A stretch of DNA of 64,000 bases from Siphonodentalium dalli (GCA_032622095.1 CP136065.1:115423195-115487194), one strand, 5' to 3'; counted from the stretch's first letter, positions 1-11,727 are shown. The notes: generated by a model not told the origin, from the sequence alone. A program made the numbers and translations.

Positions 1-519
1 CAATGCAAATGGCAGATAACCTGATGCCCAATCTGTGGCACAGGTATCAAATGGAGAGCCCATTAGCCCAAATGGGTTATACAACTATAAGCGAGTCAAG
101 CCATCGGATCAGAGGGAGCCCCCACCATCGCATGCTGCAGGTGGTCATGCTCAAGCTAATATCCTGGCCAAGCTGGAGGGTGGGGAGAGGTCATTTTTCT
201 CCGATCCCTTCACGGAGGAGTGGCAGGCAAGGCCGTGTCGGTAATGCGAGCGTGACCAGGGGGACTCAGCGCTTTACCTCATGGGTACGGCCCCTGCCCT
301 ACGCTTAAGCTGCCGAAGGCCATCCAGCCAGTGTCGATACGTACGCACGCGATTTTGGCAGCTTTAGCGCCCAGAACCGCTAGCGTCTGGTGGGGGCCAA
401 ATGGCCTGGAGGTCCCAAGTACCCCGGCAGCTCCACCAGACGTATCCCCACGAATTGGTTGAACCGTCGAGACGTAACCGGAGGAGCGTGAACTGGTCCT
501 GCCCTTAGAACAGTTATCA
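1..519. other. GC-richer sequence without recognised gene
   Basis: More GC-rich than the rest of the window. Short open frames exist on the plus strand (3-308) but show no domain. It directly precedes the 237-bp tandem repeat and may be part of the same larger element. Nothing else is recognisable. Confidence 0.3.
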
Positions 520-1015
520 CATGTTCACATGTCCCTGAGGTACCTATGTATCACAATATACACATTGCGTATATATATATATATAAAATGATATAATATA
601 TATATCCGGGGGATATATATATTAAGTTTTCCTCATGAGACCATGTCAGAAGGCCCTTCCAAAGCTGCGCCCATCAATCTAATGGGCGGAGCCAGATCAC
701 AGCTCCCTGTCATGATCCAACGTATCACTAAATATAGATATACAACCCCACAGAGAACATGTCTCATGTCTCTGAGGTACCTATGTATCACAAGATATCA
801 TTGCAGAAACCCGGTGACACAAATCTTTCGCATATATAGATATATAAAATGATATAATAGATATATCATGGTGATATATAAGTCATCATGAGATCATGTC
901 AGAAGACCCTACTAAAGCTGCGCCCAACAATCCAATGGTCGGAGCCAGAGCAGAGATCCCTGGCACAATCCAATGTATCATTAAAGATATATATATAGCC
1001 CATCAGAGAACATGG
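520..1015. repeat. Two-copy tandem repeat, ~237-bp unit
   Basis: CATGTCCCTGAGGTACC at 528 recurs as CATGTCTCTGAGGTACC at 765, and the following sequence stays alignable through an AT-rich tract, the CATGTCAGAAG..CCCT block, GGAGCCAGA and an AGAGAACATG end. Unit length is about 237 bp with substantial divergence. A third unit may begin at 997 but is cut off. No coding potential. Confidence 0.75.
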
Positions 1016-2570
1016 CCGAACACTGCAGGTGACCAGAGCATCCAATGAGAAAGCAAACCGCTACTCTCAGGTGCCAAAACAATAGTGTCGGTACGAGTAT
1101 TAATTTTGGAGAAATTTCCCAACAAGCACCATCCTTTTGGAATGGAGACAGACAGCAAAATGTGCAATCACAAGTATTATGTTCAGCCTAAATCCACACA
1201 CATTACTATTATTAGGCCATCACGACCACTAGGCACCTGAGAGCAGTCCGCGTTCCCAGCGGAATACCCACCGCGATCTGATTCTAAGAAATGAAGGTGC
1301 GCCTTCTACAACCGAAATCAGTTCAAATGATGTACAATGTAGTCAGATGATGAACACAGGTAAATTTTCACGGTCACCATACGAAATATTCAGGTCTGAG
1401 CCTCTGCCCCCCCAAACATGCAGCAGAACGACCTAGGTGTGTGATAGGTCAGTTAGTGTGTAGCATGCAGCAAACTAGGGGAAGACCCGCTCTAAAAATG
1501 GCTCCCCTAGGAAGGAAACGAATGAAATTATCATCCTCCTAGTAAAGGATACACATCACTTTATAATGTTGTTTTATTTTAATATGAAGAGCCAAGATAG
1601 AGAGGAACTCCCCCCACCCAAGTGATCCTGCTTATGGCATGTTTAAGGAAGAGAGGAAAAACCCAGCATAGACCAAAATGCGCAGTTGGCAGCATGGTTT
1701 CAGGCCCTTACGATCGGGCATCTGGTGCCATGGGGATGGGATTCCACTCGTACGGGGTGGTCCCCTGCCTGCGTCTTAGGAAAGGTCGGTAATGCTGGTC
1801 AATGAGCTTCCTCGAAAGCTTAGCTGGACAGCGCAAACGTCTTTGCCTGTTTTATTGTCTATGTGCCAGATAATCAAATTGATATGGGCAATAGAAGTAT
1901 GAAGAGCCATGCTGATGGCCTCTTGTCGGAAAGGCTATTGGCAGTGGTCGTGGGACACGTGACAATATAAATGCTTTCCATGTAAATATGCTTCATTCGT
2001 GTGTGAAGTATATTCGCCATATCAACGGTATGAAAGTTCGGGACACGTATATATTTGAAAATTCATTGAGACTCCAGCTAGTCCATGAATACCTTCAAAA
2101 CACCTACCATGCCCTTTATGAACAATGCATGCTGTATTGGATGTACAGCCTGTTCTTGTACCAAGCTCACATTTGATATGGTTACTTGCCATAAATAATG
2201 TCTCCCCCCACCTTCCTCGTCTTGGAATACCACTGCTATTATATCGTTATTCATTGGGGAACGTCATCCAGGCCACGGTCGCCAGTTATTGCCAGTGGGC
2301 CAGTTACCTGGAGGGGTCAAGTCACCACGATTCTAAATACCTGTCAGGCTGGAATCATTCTCATAATTGAAACAAGAAGGGGAAAGGTTTTTCAAACCAA
2401 AGTATCTTCAAATATATTTGTAGATAGTGAAACCATGATTAAACACCGTCAGAGTGACGATAAGCTTCTTGCCTTACTCTAGAGAATGCAAACCGGAGCA
2501 CCCATGATTTGTAATTTTGTGTCCCAATTAGAGCCATATCCAGAATCGTAGTAACCCAGCCATTAAGTTT
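1016..2570. other. No recognised gene; short inverted pieces only
   Basis: No coding, RNA or transposon signature that I recognise. A short inverted pair CTCTCAGGTGCC (1056) and GGCACCTGAGAG (1233) is present. The missing 3' exons of gmcl1 were searched for on the minus strand here without success. Confidence 0.3.
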
Positions 2571-2800
2571 TTATTGTCCACACCCGATCGCACAGCGTAG
2601 TGCGCCCACGACAACATACCTGAACAAGTGTTGTAATGGGGAAAGTCGGCATTTGCATTCGGATTTTATTCAGTAATCTCGAATGGGACTTGTTAGCCTG
2701 ACAAACTTGGTATCGGACCGAGTTCTGATTTCTGTCAGAATACCCTGACCAGGGTGCAATCCCCGGTCCGCTAGCACATGGCTGAGATTGTTACATTGAA
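2571..2800 (-). mobile_element. tRNA-derived SINE, 5'-truncated copy
   Basis: Same body as the copy at 52887-53127, including GTGCTAGCGGACCGGGG around the B box (with GGGATTGCACC in place of GGTTCACAACC) and the ending GCACTACGCTGTGCGATCGG. The A-box half of the tRNA head is missing, so the copy is truncated or diverged at about 2800. Confidence 0.7.
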
Positions 2801-2860
2801 GGTGATGCTCCGTTACGAGAATCAAACCATGAACAGAATTATAACACTGGTCCAATATCA

Positions 2861-3597
2861 ATCTCTGTCAACTTATTAAAGTAATAATGACAATACTGTT
2901 TTTACATTGATAAACCCAGATGTAAATGGTAATCAACTTTTAAGTTCAAATGTGACCAACACATCTGGATCAGTTGTATTGAACCATAAAACAACAAAGT
3001 ATTATGAGAAAGAATGTTGTTCATAACATTATGATAGATAGCGTCAGTAGCGATGGTAATTATTGCTAAATAAATGTCCACGCGTAAATAAATTCCCACG
3101 AAATTAGGAGACTTCCGGTAGCGAATCACGTGGCATTTATATCTGACAAATTATATCATACCTTATAGGTTCTATAAAAATTACATAGATGAATTGCTCA
3201 CAATAATCTATGCGCCTCGTAAGGCCTTGAAATGGCGGCTGATTATGGCGAAATGTCGATTTTCATATTCGAAAATTTTTAAGTCCGCCGCCTGATCGAA
3301 AACTCGGACAATTTGTATGTTTGAAGCGAAACGGTCCGTGAATTCGAAACAATAATTCTAAAAACTAACGCGTAGGCGACCAGTAATTATTGTATCGATA
3401 AATTGAATTTGTTGTCTAGTTGTTAAACGACAAATTCGGAAAAATACTCCCTTAGACTTCCGTTCGGTTCGTAGCAGAAGATAAACTGGCGAATTCAATC
3501 GGTTATATTGGGACTGCGCATGCGTGACTAATCCGAGCAAGCCACTGAAGACTGCGAGGGATCATAGGCGACCACAAAAAGTTAACCCCTTTTCTAC
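2861..3597. other. No recognised gene
   Basis: Nothing coding is convincing on either strand. 3230-3540 is richer in CpG than its surroundings and contains a GCGCATGCG core at 3516-3524, but no exon follows that I can identify. Confidence 0.3.
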
Positions 3598-3971
3598 TAT
3601 GGTTTACAAACGCAGGACATATATCCATATAGTTCAGTGTGAACGGCTTCCTTTAGCGGAAATATAAGAACACAATCCGACAAAAAACACTTGAGTAATA
3701 TTATGTTGGATAAAACGTGTCTATTGGTGGATGGAAGGGTTAATAATTTCAAAACCGATAAACTGATTGATACCAAAAAATATATAGGTGAGGGGTGTGT
3801 CATCATTAATCTGCACATAAAATATGAACATGATCCAATTAAAACTACTTGAGTTGTCGCGTTGGATAGCATGTTTCTACGGACAGATGGTTGCCCCGAT
3901 AGACAGATGGACGATGGATGGTTGATGTGGATGCAGGCATTTTGTATACCATAGATGGTATGGGTACTCAT
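3598..3971 (-). repeat. Dispersed repeat copy (fragment)
   Basis: Minus-strand translation resembles the shadow frame of the repeat at 62167 (THTIYG...., PSVRR.), and the piece near 3625-3660 matches the CACACTGAACTA end of the foldback repeat at 14.8-16.8 kb. I take it as an old composite repeat and not a gene, although it leaves a 124-codon open frame. Confidence 0.5.
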
Positions 3972-4164
3972 ATAAATTGGTCAACTCAGAAAAATCTGAA
4001 ATGGAATCACCACTATTGAATTCATATCTCTCACAGTTGGAAAGAAACCTGGAAGTACCTCCCATTGGCATTTCTGAAAGCCTTGTCAACTGTTATGAAT
4101 ACAATGTCAACTACTAAAGAACTGACGGTACACCATCAAAACTAGTAAGTATTGTCAAGCTTAC

Positions 4165-4226
4165 CCTTTTGCACAGCTTATTAATAGGTCAAGACCGTAA
4201 TTGTATCCAACCCATCTCCAGCAGTA
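4165..4226 (-). CDS. gmcl1: gmcl1 exon 12 (last exon recovered)
   Basis: 20 codons plus two bases: YCWRWVGYNYGLDLLISCAK, matching human YCWRWTGFNFGFDLLVTYTN. Acceptor TTTTTCAG|TAC, donor AAAGG|GTAAGC. The next exon should start with one base completing a Gly codon and encode something like R-Y-I-I-F-K-R-N and the S-V-S-L-x-P-R-R block; I could not find it in 1-4164. Confidence 0.92.
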
Positions 4227-4500
4227 CTGAAAAACATTAAAAAGAAATAAACATGTATTGTACATTTGTATTGAAAGGTCACATGACTGTCAAAACACTC
4301 ATGCCAGTCTGTATCTATATGTTGGATTTTTCAGTGTATTGATACAGACTGACGAGAGTTATTGACAGAAGTAAATTTAGTGCTTATAAAATTGAAAATT
4401 ACGAGTGTGAACAGGTGATATTGCAATCACATCCATTCCTGTATCGATCGCTCGATCTCAATAAGTGCTATGAAGATTTAAATTTAAAATGTTCATATAC

Positions 4501-4576
4501 CTCAATGTCATCTGTAAGTATTCTTGCACAACGGGAACAGTGTTTGTTGAAATTTTCTTTAGTTAAATCAGTTGGC
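4501..4576 (-). CDS. gmcl1: gmcl1 exon 11 (76-nt exon)
   Basis: One base plus 25 codons: PTDLTKENFNKHCSRCARIL then TDDIE. Human GMCL1 reads GPQEINKEELEGNSMRCGRKLAKDGE. The Cys-x-Arg block is conserved. Acceptor TTTACAG|GCC, donor ATTGAG|GTATAT; it ends in phase 0. Confidence 0.9.
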
Positions 4577-5259
4577 CTGTAAATAACAAGATTATAGTTG
4601 AAATTCTGTTATCTGGTTGATAGTATCTAGATCACTTACTGTCAATTAAATGTCAAATCACTCATTAACTAATAAAAAGATAATCAAAGCTAGGATCAAT
4701 GGGTTCGGACGAACCCGACCTGGAAAACAGAGTGCCCCCATATGGTCTGTGGGTTCGTTAGGGATTCCAAGTCGGCCAGTGACCTCATTAAAAAGAGTGA
4801 ATATAACTTGTTTTCAGTCATTAACAAATATCAAAAATAAACACAGTGTACACTATATAAACACTAGCAAATTCCCTGTGATTTATTCAGTGTATTCATT
4901 CATAATTCCATGGTAGCCAGCGGCCTAGTGACTGTGTTGTGTTAAATTTTATATGTGGTCATGGCCATGATATGCATAACCATATTATCCTGCCCATACA
5001 TAATCGTGGTCAACAACAGACCAAGGGCTCGATAGTTCTAGGGTTCAACGATAAGAAAATATTTATTATGCGAGGACTATATTGAAGTGGAGTAGTAACA
5101 TACTGTCAGATAAAAGAACCCAGTACAAAGCATTTGGGATACTGAGGCCTCAGATTATAATGAATCTTCGAAACTAACCAAGATGTTTATCAACTACTAT
5201 ATAAGCTGGGCTTATATCTACTATTTTACCAGGATGAATTTGCCAGAATAAAACCACCA

Positions 5260-6155
5260 GAAAATTAAAGTGTCAATGACACTGTAGCTCAACTTTGAGA
5301 GGGGGTTATGTCATACAATAAAGTCACTGGAGTGATAAGGAATGCGGAAAGTTTAAATGTTTAAATTTGGGATAAATTGGATGAAAACTGTTGGCTGTAG
5401 GGCATGTTGAAGTATTTAGTCATACAGAGAATAAAATCAAAAATGGCTGGAGGCAGCAATGTTTTTCATCGAAAATCGTTCAAATTCGATAGCTACCATC
5501 TAATCCAAAACATTGGCAATAAATTTTCAAAACAATTTTCCAATAAATGCGAGCTGTTGGGTTTGCCATTGGATTCAAATTTGAAAACAAAGATGGCTAC
5601 TGGCGGCTATGTTTTTCATAGAAAATCATTCAATCATCCCATCTAGACGTGAACCTAAACATGCATGCAAATTTTCAAAACAATTATCCAATAAATGCAG
5701 GGTATGCCGATGCATTCAAATTTGAAATCAAAGATGGCTGCTGGTGGCCATGTTTTAAAAAAAGATTTTGGAAAAAATTTATGGCTCCCATCTAGAGGTC
5801 ACCCTGAAAATCCATATGAAGTTTGGAGATGATCGGATGAGAGATGTGGCCTGAAGGGTGTGCTAAAGTAAATTGCTGACTGACTGTTGGACGCACATAC
5901 ATTTGATCTTTAACTGGTCTTTCTGTTGTTGTTTTTGACAGGTTTGACCACTTAGGACTACCACTTAACTCCTAAATTGTACGAAATAACAGGCATTAGG
6001 TGGTAGTTTGACTTTTGTCTTAGGCTCCTCCTCTGACCACATAAGGCTCAACTGTGCACCCACACAGACACACTGATGAATGGATGGATGATGGACGTCG
6101 ACCCATGGCAATAGCTCAATCTTGGTTTTGTCAATTTGAGCTAAAAATGCACACA
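5260..6155 (+). repeat. Dispersed repeat with ~165-bp subunits and TAGCTCAA ends
   Basis: Begins AAAGTGTCAATGACACT and TAGCTCAACTTTGAG, holds several degenerate copies of a unit with AAGATGGCTGC and GGCCATGTTTT, and ends near 6150 with CAATAGCTCAA...TTGAGCTAAAAATG. The end motifs are inverted relative to each other. It is the same family as the large array at 17821-20158. It sits in gmcl1 intron between exons 10 and 11. Confidence 0.7.
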
Positions 6156-6266
6156 AGCCGCTTGAACCCTCGTTGGCAGGCAAACAAATCCTCTGTTTGA
6201 TTATGCCATGTGATTGTGAATGACTTGAGTCATTTACTAAGTAACATTTTCAAGCAAATTACCTAC

Positions 6267-6336
6267 CCATTATCCGACAGCTGCTCTATTTTAAGCATCT
6301 GTTTCCATTTATACTTGAAAGTTTCTTGCAACCATT
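6267..6336 (-). CDS. gmcl1: gmcl1 exon 10 (70-nt exon)
   Basis: A short exon giving EWLQETFKYKWKQMLKIEQL then SDNG, matching human EWLSSVYKQQWFAMLRAEQDSEVG. It contains two bases, 22 codons and two bases. Acceptor AATTCACAG|AA, donor AATGG|GTAGGT. Found by searching for the conserved K..W..ML core between the phase-1 end of exon 9 and the phase-2 start of exon 11. Confidence 0.92.
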
Positions 6337-6468
6337 CTGTGAATTGGAAAATACTGATATCAAAGATGTATTCATGCCAACCAATTCTTATTATACAATT
6401 TCTGGTATTTAAAATGAAACTTCTGAGTTAAGGATTTATGAAAAAATCTGTTTAAATATAATATCTAC

Positions 6469-6840
6469 ATGTCAATGCCAACATCCATGACAAATTTAAG
6501 AATGAACAGACCAATGGTACGGCCTGCAGCCCTAATAGATTTACATTGTTTAATACTGAAAACTAAGATCAGCTATGTTTTTTGGCCGATTCATCCCAAA
6601 ACATCGTTCTCATCTACATGTCAATGTCAACCTACATGGAAAATGACTCCATCTAAAAAAAAAATCTTGATGACCAAAACAACGGTAGTCCATGCTAAAA
6701 TGACCCCAAAATGACTCCATCTAAAAAAGTTTCCATCTAAATGTCAATGCCAACATCCATGACAAATTTCATAATGATCAGACAATGGTACGGCCTGTAG
6801 CCCGTGCTAATGGATTTACATTGTTTACCCTTTTATGACA
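6469..6840 (+). repeat. Fragment of the ~165-bp subunit repeat
   Basis: Two degenerate units containing ATGTCAATGCCAACATCCAT, TGACAAATTT and TACGGCCTGTAGCCC, as in the array at 17821-20158. Lies between gmcl1 exons 9 and 10. Confidence 0.65.
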
Positions 6841-7116
6841 GGAGCAACGCTGGTGAAGCATTAAAGAACTTTGTGACTGGTCTGCATTCAGCGTTCATAA
6901 TGTCTAGAACAGTTTAATAAATCTTGATATAAATACTCATAGAAAATTTGAGCAGATGACTTTTTTACTACAATAGGCTCAAGCCGATGTCCAAACCCAG
7001 TTAACAATTGTCAACTGATTGGCGCTGATTCTCCTTATCAACTCCTCACCACATATAAGATTACCTGGCATTTTGGAAAATAATGAAGTAGATCCAGATA
7101 TATAAAGGTTTCTCAC

Positions 7117-7251
7117 CTACTGGTACAATATTTTCTGACTCGACAACTTGTACAGATAAGATGTCATCTAAAACATGATGCCAACGAACTTCATTAAATA
7201 CAGGAATGTATTTCGCTCCATCTTTAGTCTCTAGGTAACACATCTCTGTAT
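7117..7251 (-). CDS. gmcl1: gmcl1 exon 9
   Basis: Two bases, 44 codons, one base. It reads DTEMCYLETKDGAKYIPVFN and then a segment containing V-R-W-H-H-V-L-D-D-I-L and ENIVPV. Human GMCL1 has FLETEQGKPFVSVFRHLRLQYIISDL and DAVVPSEWL. Acceptor TTATCACAG|AT, donor CCAGTAG|GTGAGA. The split codon with exon 10 is G|AA, Glu, restoring the conserved VP.EWL junction. Confidence 0.94.
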
Positions 7252-7413
7252 CTGTGATAAAACAATTGAAATAATAATTGGGTACAATGTAGAATGTATA
7301 ATCTGTTTTGAATGAATATCTTAAAATTCTACAGGCTTTGGATTTTTTAAAACTTTTATTTTAACGATTATTACATTGATTCTAAAATTATATGAAATTG
7401 ACTACACAAAATC

Positions 7414-8484
7414 TAGTCCAAGTTTCCTTCGATGTAAACCAGCTAGTGAAATAAGTTTGGATAAAACTGTTTACGTCAAAGCCCAGTGTATATATCTTTC
7501 TGGAGCAGATCCAGTGACGTGATTATTTGTCAGTTTTAATTGATTTTACGCAACAAATCAATACGTGATGCTATATACATCTGAAAAAGTGAAATATTAC
7601 TGTCATAATTATGTATTATAATCTAACTTTCATGTTAAATTATGCATATAACATATCGCATAATTATAAATAGCATATGTTTGTTTACATTTCATTGCCG
7701 ACAATGGAGAACACCCATAAACAACACACATGGGGACATTTGCCTTCCTCAATTTATTCCAAAATCCCATTAATATTATGTTTTTTTTAATGGTAAGTGG
7801 TCCCATATTACTTTTTAGTTAAACATTTCTTTCACTGGAAGTCTCGCAATATATATGTAACTAGCTGGTGGGCCCGACTTCGTCCGGGCTATTTAGGGAT
7901 TTCTTTGCCAGAAACATGACTATATGAGCGTATATGAGCAAGGACACGGTCGCATGCGAAATTGGACCCGATTTGACCTTGAATTTACCATTTTGAAGGT
8001 CAAGGTCAGGTCGGGGTCATGATTTGACCCGTCCAAACACTCCCCAGACAAAAGTACCGTTGAAATCCGTCTGGTTTTACCCGATTTGACCTTGAATTGA
8101 CCATTTTGAAGGTCAAGGTCAGGTCGGGGTCACGATTTGATACATCCAAAACACTCCTCGGACAACAGTATCCCTAGCCGTCTGGCAGTTTTCCCGGCCA
8201 TTGCTAACAAACAGACAGACAAACAGAAGTCCCCGATGCAGTGTCTATGATCCATGGCAGTTGACTATTACAGCTTTCCACAATGGGAAGGGGGAGGGGC
8301 ATAATTTTATCAGGGTTGGGGTGCTAATGCCCCTCTGACCCCTCCCCTGGTCTCATTTTAGATAAGCGGCTAATTGACACTTAAACCCCCAACAAAGAAA
8401 GACATACACACAGGGCTTTGACATAAAACAGCATTGTCCCAACCGATTTCACTAGCTGGTTTACGTCAAAGGAAACTTGGACTA
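7414..8484. mobile_element. Non-autonomous element with ~44-bp TIRs starting TAGTCCAAG
   Basis: The left end TAGTCCAAGTTTCCTTCGAT and the right end read in reverse (TAGTCCAAGTTTCCTTTGAC) match over about 44 bp, through AAACCAGCTAGTGAAAT, with a few mismatches. The first nine bases equal those of the Mutator-like element at 54449. Flanks CACAAAATC and CATGACATC agree at only six of nine positions, so the target duplication is unproven. It contains a GGGCCCGACTTCG-type subrepeat element at 7861-8230. Confidence 0.65.
7861..8230 (+). repeat. GGGCCCGACTTCG-ended repeat with ~130-bp subunits
   Basis: Starts CTAGCTGGTGGGCCCGACTT, then two copies of a ~130-bp unit made of AAGGTCAAGGTCAGGTCGGG and related strings, then a CAGACAGACAAACAGA tail. 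The same family, in reverse orientation and with six units, is at 36135-36992. Units are dense in AGGTCA/TGACCT half-sites. Confidence 0.7.
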
Positions 8485-8584
8485 CATGACATCCAGTGAA
8501 CAGAAAATATTTTTGCAATCCTAAATCAAATTGAAGAATAACCATTATTGTTTGTTAACCCTTTACCCAACAGAATGGCCCTGT

Positions 8585-8653
8585 GCCAATGCATTCTCTT
8601 ATATATGCGAGTCGACCATAGGTCGCCTCGCATATATAAGAGAATGCATTGGC
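8585..8653. repeat. 69-bp hairpin unit, copy 1
   Basis: GCCAATGCATTCTCTTATAT on the left and its reverse complement on the right, arms about 28 bp with a short loop. The same hairpin recurs at 8798-8866 and, diverged, three times at 20247-20537; half-copies at 20772 and near 63260. Confidence 0.85.
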
Positions 8654-8797
8654 TTAACACATATTAAAAATGATAAAATTGTCAAAGAATGTAGAAAAAT
8701 ATTATAAAAATTGTTAAAAAATGTAAGAAAAAATTCTAAAATTGTTAAAGAATGTAAGAAAAAATGGTAAAAAGTGTTAAAAAAAGAATTTGTTTAG

Positions 8798-8866
8798 GCC
8801 AATGCATTCTCTTATATATGCAAGGTGACCTATGGTCGACTCGCATATATAAGAGAATGCATTGGC
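8798..8866. repeat. 69-bp hairpin unit, copy 2
   Basis: Same arms as the copy at 8585; the loop region is inverted relative to it (GACCTATGGTCGAC here, GTCGACCATAGGTC there). Confidence 0.85.
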
Positions 8867-9496
8867 ACAGGGCATAACTGTAACCATCACAATGTGGTCA
8901 ATGAACCGGTTCCAATGATATCCATATTTGTATGGTGTTATTGAGACAGACCGAAGATATTTTAGGCTGTTGAAGCTTTATTTGGGCGTTTTTGGCCGGT
9001 TTGTTGGGTAAAGGGTTAAGATAACAGGATGTACGAATTCTGCCAGTGATACATCAAACCATCTTCATGGCAACATGATTGGACCAACACAAAGGGGCAA
9101 AAGGTAGCCATAATGACAGTCAAATCTATGTCTTTATACTTTTCAATGATCCAATATCATTGAAATTTAATATTTGTTTCATGGGGAGGCATTCAGATCC
9201 CAAATTAATGCTGGGGATACTCATTCCCATACCCTTCCCCACGTAGTAAAATATGAATACACATGCTATGGACATAGCACACTGTGATTACTGAAATATC
9301 AGTTTGACATTAGCAAACATCAAAACCTTAATTTCTGAAAAATATCACAATTGTTACAATCACATATCTGGTTATGAATTCTCTGTTTCTGAAAGCTCAA
9401 TAGCTTTGTGAGAATAATCAGACTAGAAGACTCCATCAAAATTAAGTATAAGGGAGTGAGGATACAATTTTTATCCTGTATGGTCATTTACTTGCA

Positions 9497-9775
9497 TCAA
9501 GCCTGCAAATAGTGTGTCTGTCATTTGCACAATGAGGTCCCCCATTGTGTGAATTTAGTGATGCTTTCCCGCAAGCCAGGCTAGCATCACCAAATTCACA
9601 CTCTGGGAACTTCATTCTGCTTAGGCCTCAACTGCTATATGGGATGGCCTAAGCAGAATGAGGTCCCCAGAGGGTGCGTTTGGTAATGCTAGCCCGCTGT
9701 GTGTGATAGCATATCTAAATTCACCATCTGGGGACCTCATTCTCCAAATGAAAGACACACTATTTGCAGGCTTGA
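9497..9775. mobile_element. Palindromic MITE, 279 bp, TCAAGCCTGC ends
   Basis: TCAAGCCTGCAAATAGTGTG at the left is mirrored at the right; about 50 bp of terminal inverted repeat continue through ATGAGGTCCCC. A second, inner inverted repeat (9600-9672, arms around CTGCTTAGGCC) is nested inside. No certain target duplication. It ends 46 bp from gmcl1 exon 8. Confidence 0.75.
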
Positions 9776-9820
9776 CAAGCATCAGTGATCATATTTTAGA
9801 AATTTTATTTACAATCTCAC

Positions 9821-9911
9821 CTCGATATGCATTTTTGAAGTAATCTGATGAAATCTGAGCTAAGTTAGAAGAGTTCCCTGACCACATGGGATGTATCTGT
9901 AGGTACAACCA
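9821..9911 (-). CDS. gmcl1: gmcl1 exon 8
   Basis: 30 codons plus one base: WLYLQIHPMWSGNSSNLAQI followed by SSDYFKNAYR. Human GMCL1 reads WMFLQLVPSWNGSLKQLL, then the Trp-Phe motif, so the conserved W....P.W.G spacing is kept. Acceptor ATTTGCAG|TGG, donor CGAG|GTGAGA. A 279-bp palindromic MITE ends about 45 bp downstream of this exon's donor. Confidence 0.92.
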
Positions 9912-10289
9912 CTGCAAATATAACAAATTTCAAATGAAAAAGCCATATGAACAATATGAAACTTGTTTTAAAGTGATGCAGAACACTCCTTTGGAGTAAT
10001 CAAATTGGAATAAGAGTCGTCATTTTCACAAACTTTATATCAAAATTGAAAACACGCAATGTCCATGTAAGAATCATCGTCATTTGTTAATCTGCGATAA
10101 ATTTGTCCCATTTAAGGAGTAATTATTTACAATTGTGTATAGTTCAGAGGTTTTTTTTTTCTGAAATGGTTTGCATGGTGTGGTTGGAATTTTCTGTAAT
10201 AATAAATATAACTGTTTTATCTCGGCAATGTGCCCATGTACTCACTTGTCAGTTTGATTCATTGAAATAACTGCACAATAAGTCTTTAA

Positions 10290-11416
10290 CCCTTTGAACC
10301 CTGACGCCCTACCACGACCGACATCCTGACCCTGGGCTCCTCGTGGGATTTTCCTTTAAATTTTATAGTGTCTTGTTGGATGATGTTGGTTATGTTTAAT
10401 TTGTGACACAGGTATGAAACTTTACAGGTCCCCACATTGATCACTGATCATTATAAAATCAGAAGACTTTGCCACGCGGCAGGGTCTTGGTAACGGTTGC
10501 TAGGCAACCACCCCGAATTGACCGGAAAAAGGCAATTATAGAATGGTATGTCATAACTCAATGCCAGTGATTGCGTTTTTGATGACGATAATACCCTAAT
10601 GTTAAATTTGAGATATATCCGACAAGAATTTAAGAGAGATCGATTGAAATTATTAGTTAAGGTAGCAACGGTTGCTAATCAAGTACCACAAATGAACGGA
10701 TGACACCACTGCACTAACCATTAAGTGGTAGTGTTCCCTTAATTTATACAATATCTAGTCGCATATATAATGCTGTATATGTTCAATGGTGGCACCTGTT
10801 TGAAACTGTGCATACATATGTATGTTATGCATGGACCATTCTATGATCATTAAAATATAAGGACACTTTGCCACCCAATCTCTCCTTAGTAACGGTTACC
10901 AGACAACTACCCGGCATTAGCAAGAAACTGCAATTATGATGCAGCTATATGTCCTATATATAACACCACATTTCGCTTAAAACGCATGTTTTTGTCATTT
11001 ACAACCTATGTTCTGCGCATGCGCATATATTCCTACCCGATACTATAGCGGTTAGACATTCCATATACACCCCCTGACCACCACCGATGTCTATGGGGCC
11101 ATTCAAATATATATTAGTGGGTATGTCGTGCATAATAAGTACGCTATAAACCATTTATTTCGCATTTCGCTGCTCTGCGCATGCGCGAAGAAATCAACTT
11201 GATATGCGATCGAGGCCCTTCACGATACAAATAGAATTTGAACAGGCTTTTTATATTTGATATATATAACTAGAGTTTAGACGTCGATTTGTTATTGAAT
11301 CGCATAACTATAAACTATAAACACGTGGCGTTCGTTATAATGGCCGGTATACCGGCCGCTAGGGTATATGGAGGTTCACGCAGCGGCCGGTATTCCGGCC
11401 GCTGGGGTTCAAAGGG
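10290..11416. mobile_element. piggyBac-like non-autonomous element, 1127 bp
   Basis: TTAA at 10286-10289 and 11417-11420 with 12-bp inverted termini CCCTTTGAACCC. No ORF. The right subterminal region holds GGCCGGTATACCGGCC-type palindromes (11342-11400), and two TGCGCATGCGC motifs lie inside (11014, 11176). Confidence 0.8.
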
Positions 11417-11636
11417 TTAAACATTTCCAATCAGACACATGCCAGGCTATCATTCCCTATTCAGGAGTGTGCACATAGAGGCCATGAATCATACACTTTA
11501 TCATTATGCTTCACCATAAATAATAAGGAAATCCAATGTTCATGCCTGGCTGGACCAATGTTTTAGCCACTCACGAATTTAGTTTTTTTAACTAACCAGA
11601 AATGTTTTAGCCATATCCTAGAAGAGGAATATTGAT

Positions 11637-11727
11637 GCTTAACTAACCAGCAACACAACACTATACCATACTCACAAGCACAGTCCGTGTGAGTATGGTA
11701 TAGTGTTGTGTGGCTGGTTAGTTAAGC
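11637..11727. repeat. 91-bp foldback hairpin
   Basis: Left arm GCTTAACTAACCAGCAACAC and onward pairs with the right arm over about 43 bp with three or four mismatches and a minimal loop near 11682. A further AACTAACCAG copy lies at 11590. Probably a small foldback MITE in the gmcl1 intron. Confidence 0.75.

Larger units (their letters stand above)
8559..9015. mobile_element. piggyBac-like MITE (TTAA target, CCCTTTACCCAACA TIRs)
   Basis: Flanked by TTAA at 8555-8558 and 9016-9019. Both ends begin with CCCTTTACCCAACA read inward, a 14-bp perfect inverted repeat. TTAA duplications and CCC-starting termini are the piggyBac signature. 457 bp, no ORF. It contains two copies of a 69-bp hairpin (8585-8653, 8798-8866). 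Confidence 0.85.

Noticed and set aside
3597-3971. 124-codon minus-strand open frame
   Set aside because: Its translation matches the shadow frames of dispersed repeats at 48.9 and 62.2 kb; low complexity of codons and no domain.
3990-4110. Candidate gmcl1 exon 13 on the minus strand
   Set aside because: Acceptors at AACAG and TTTCAG exist, but with the required phase the frame stops quickly and the residues do not match the GMCL1 C-terminal region.
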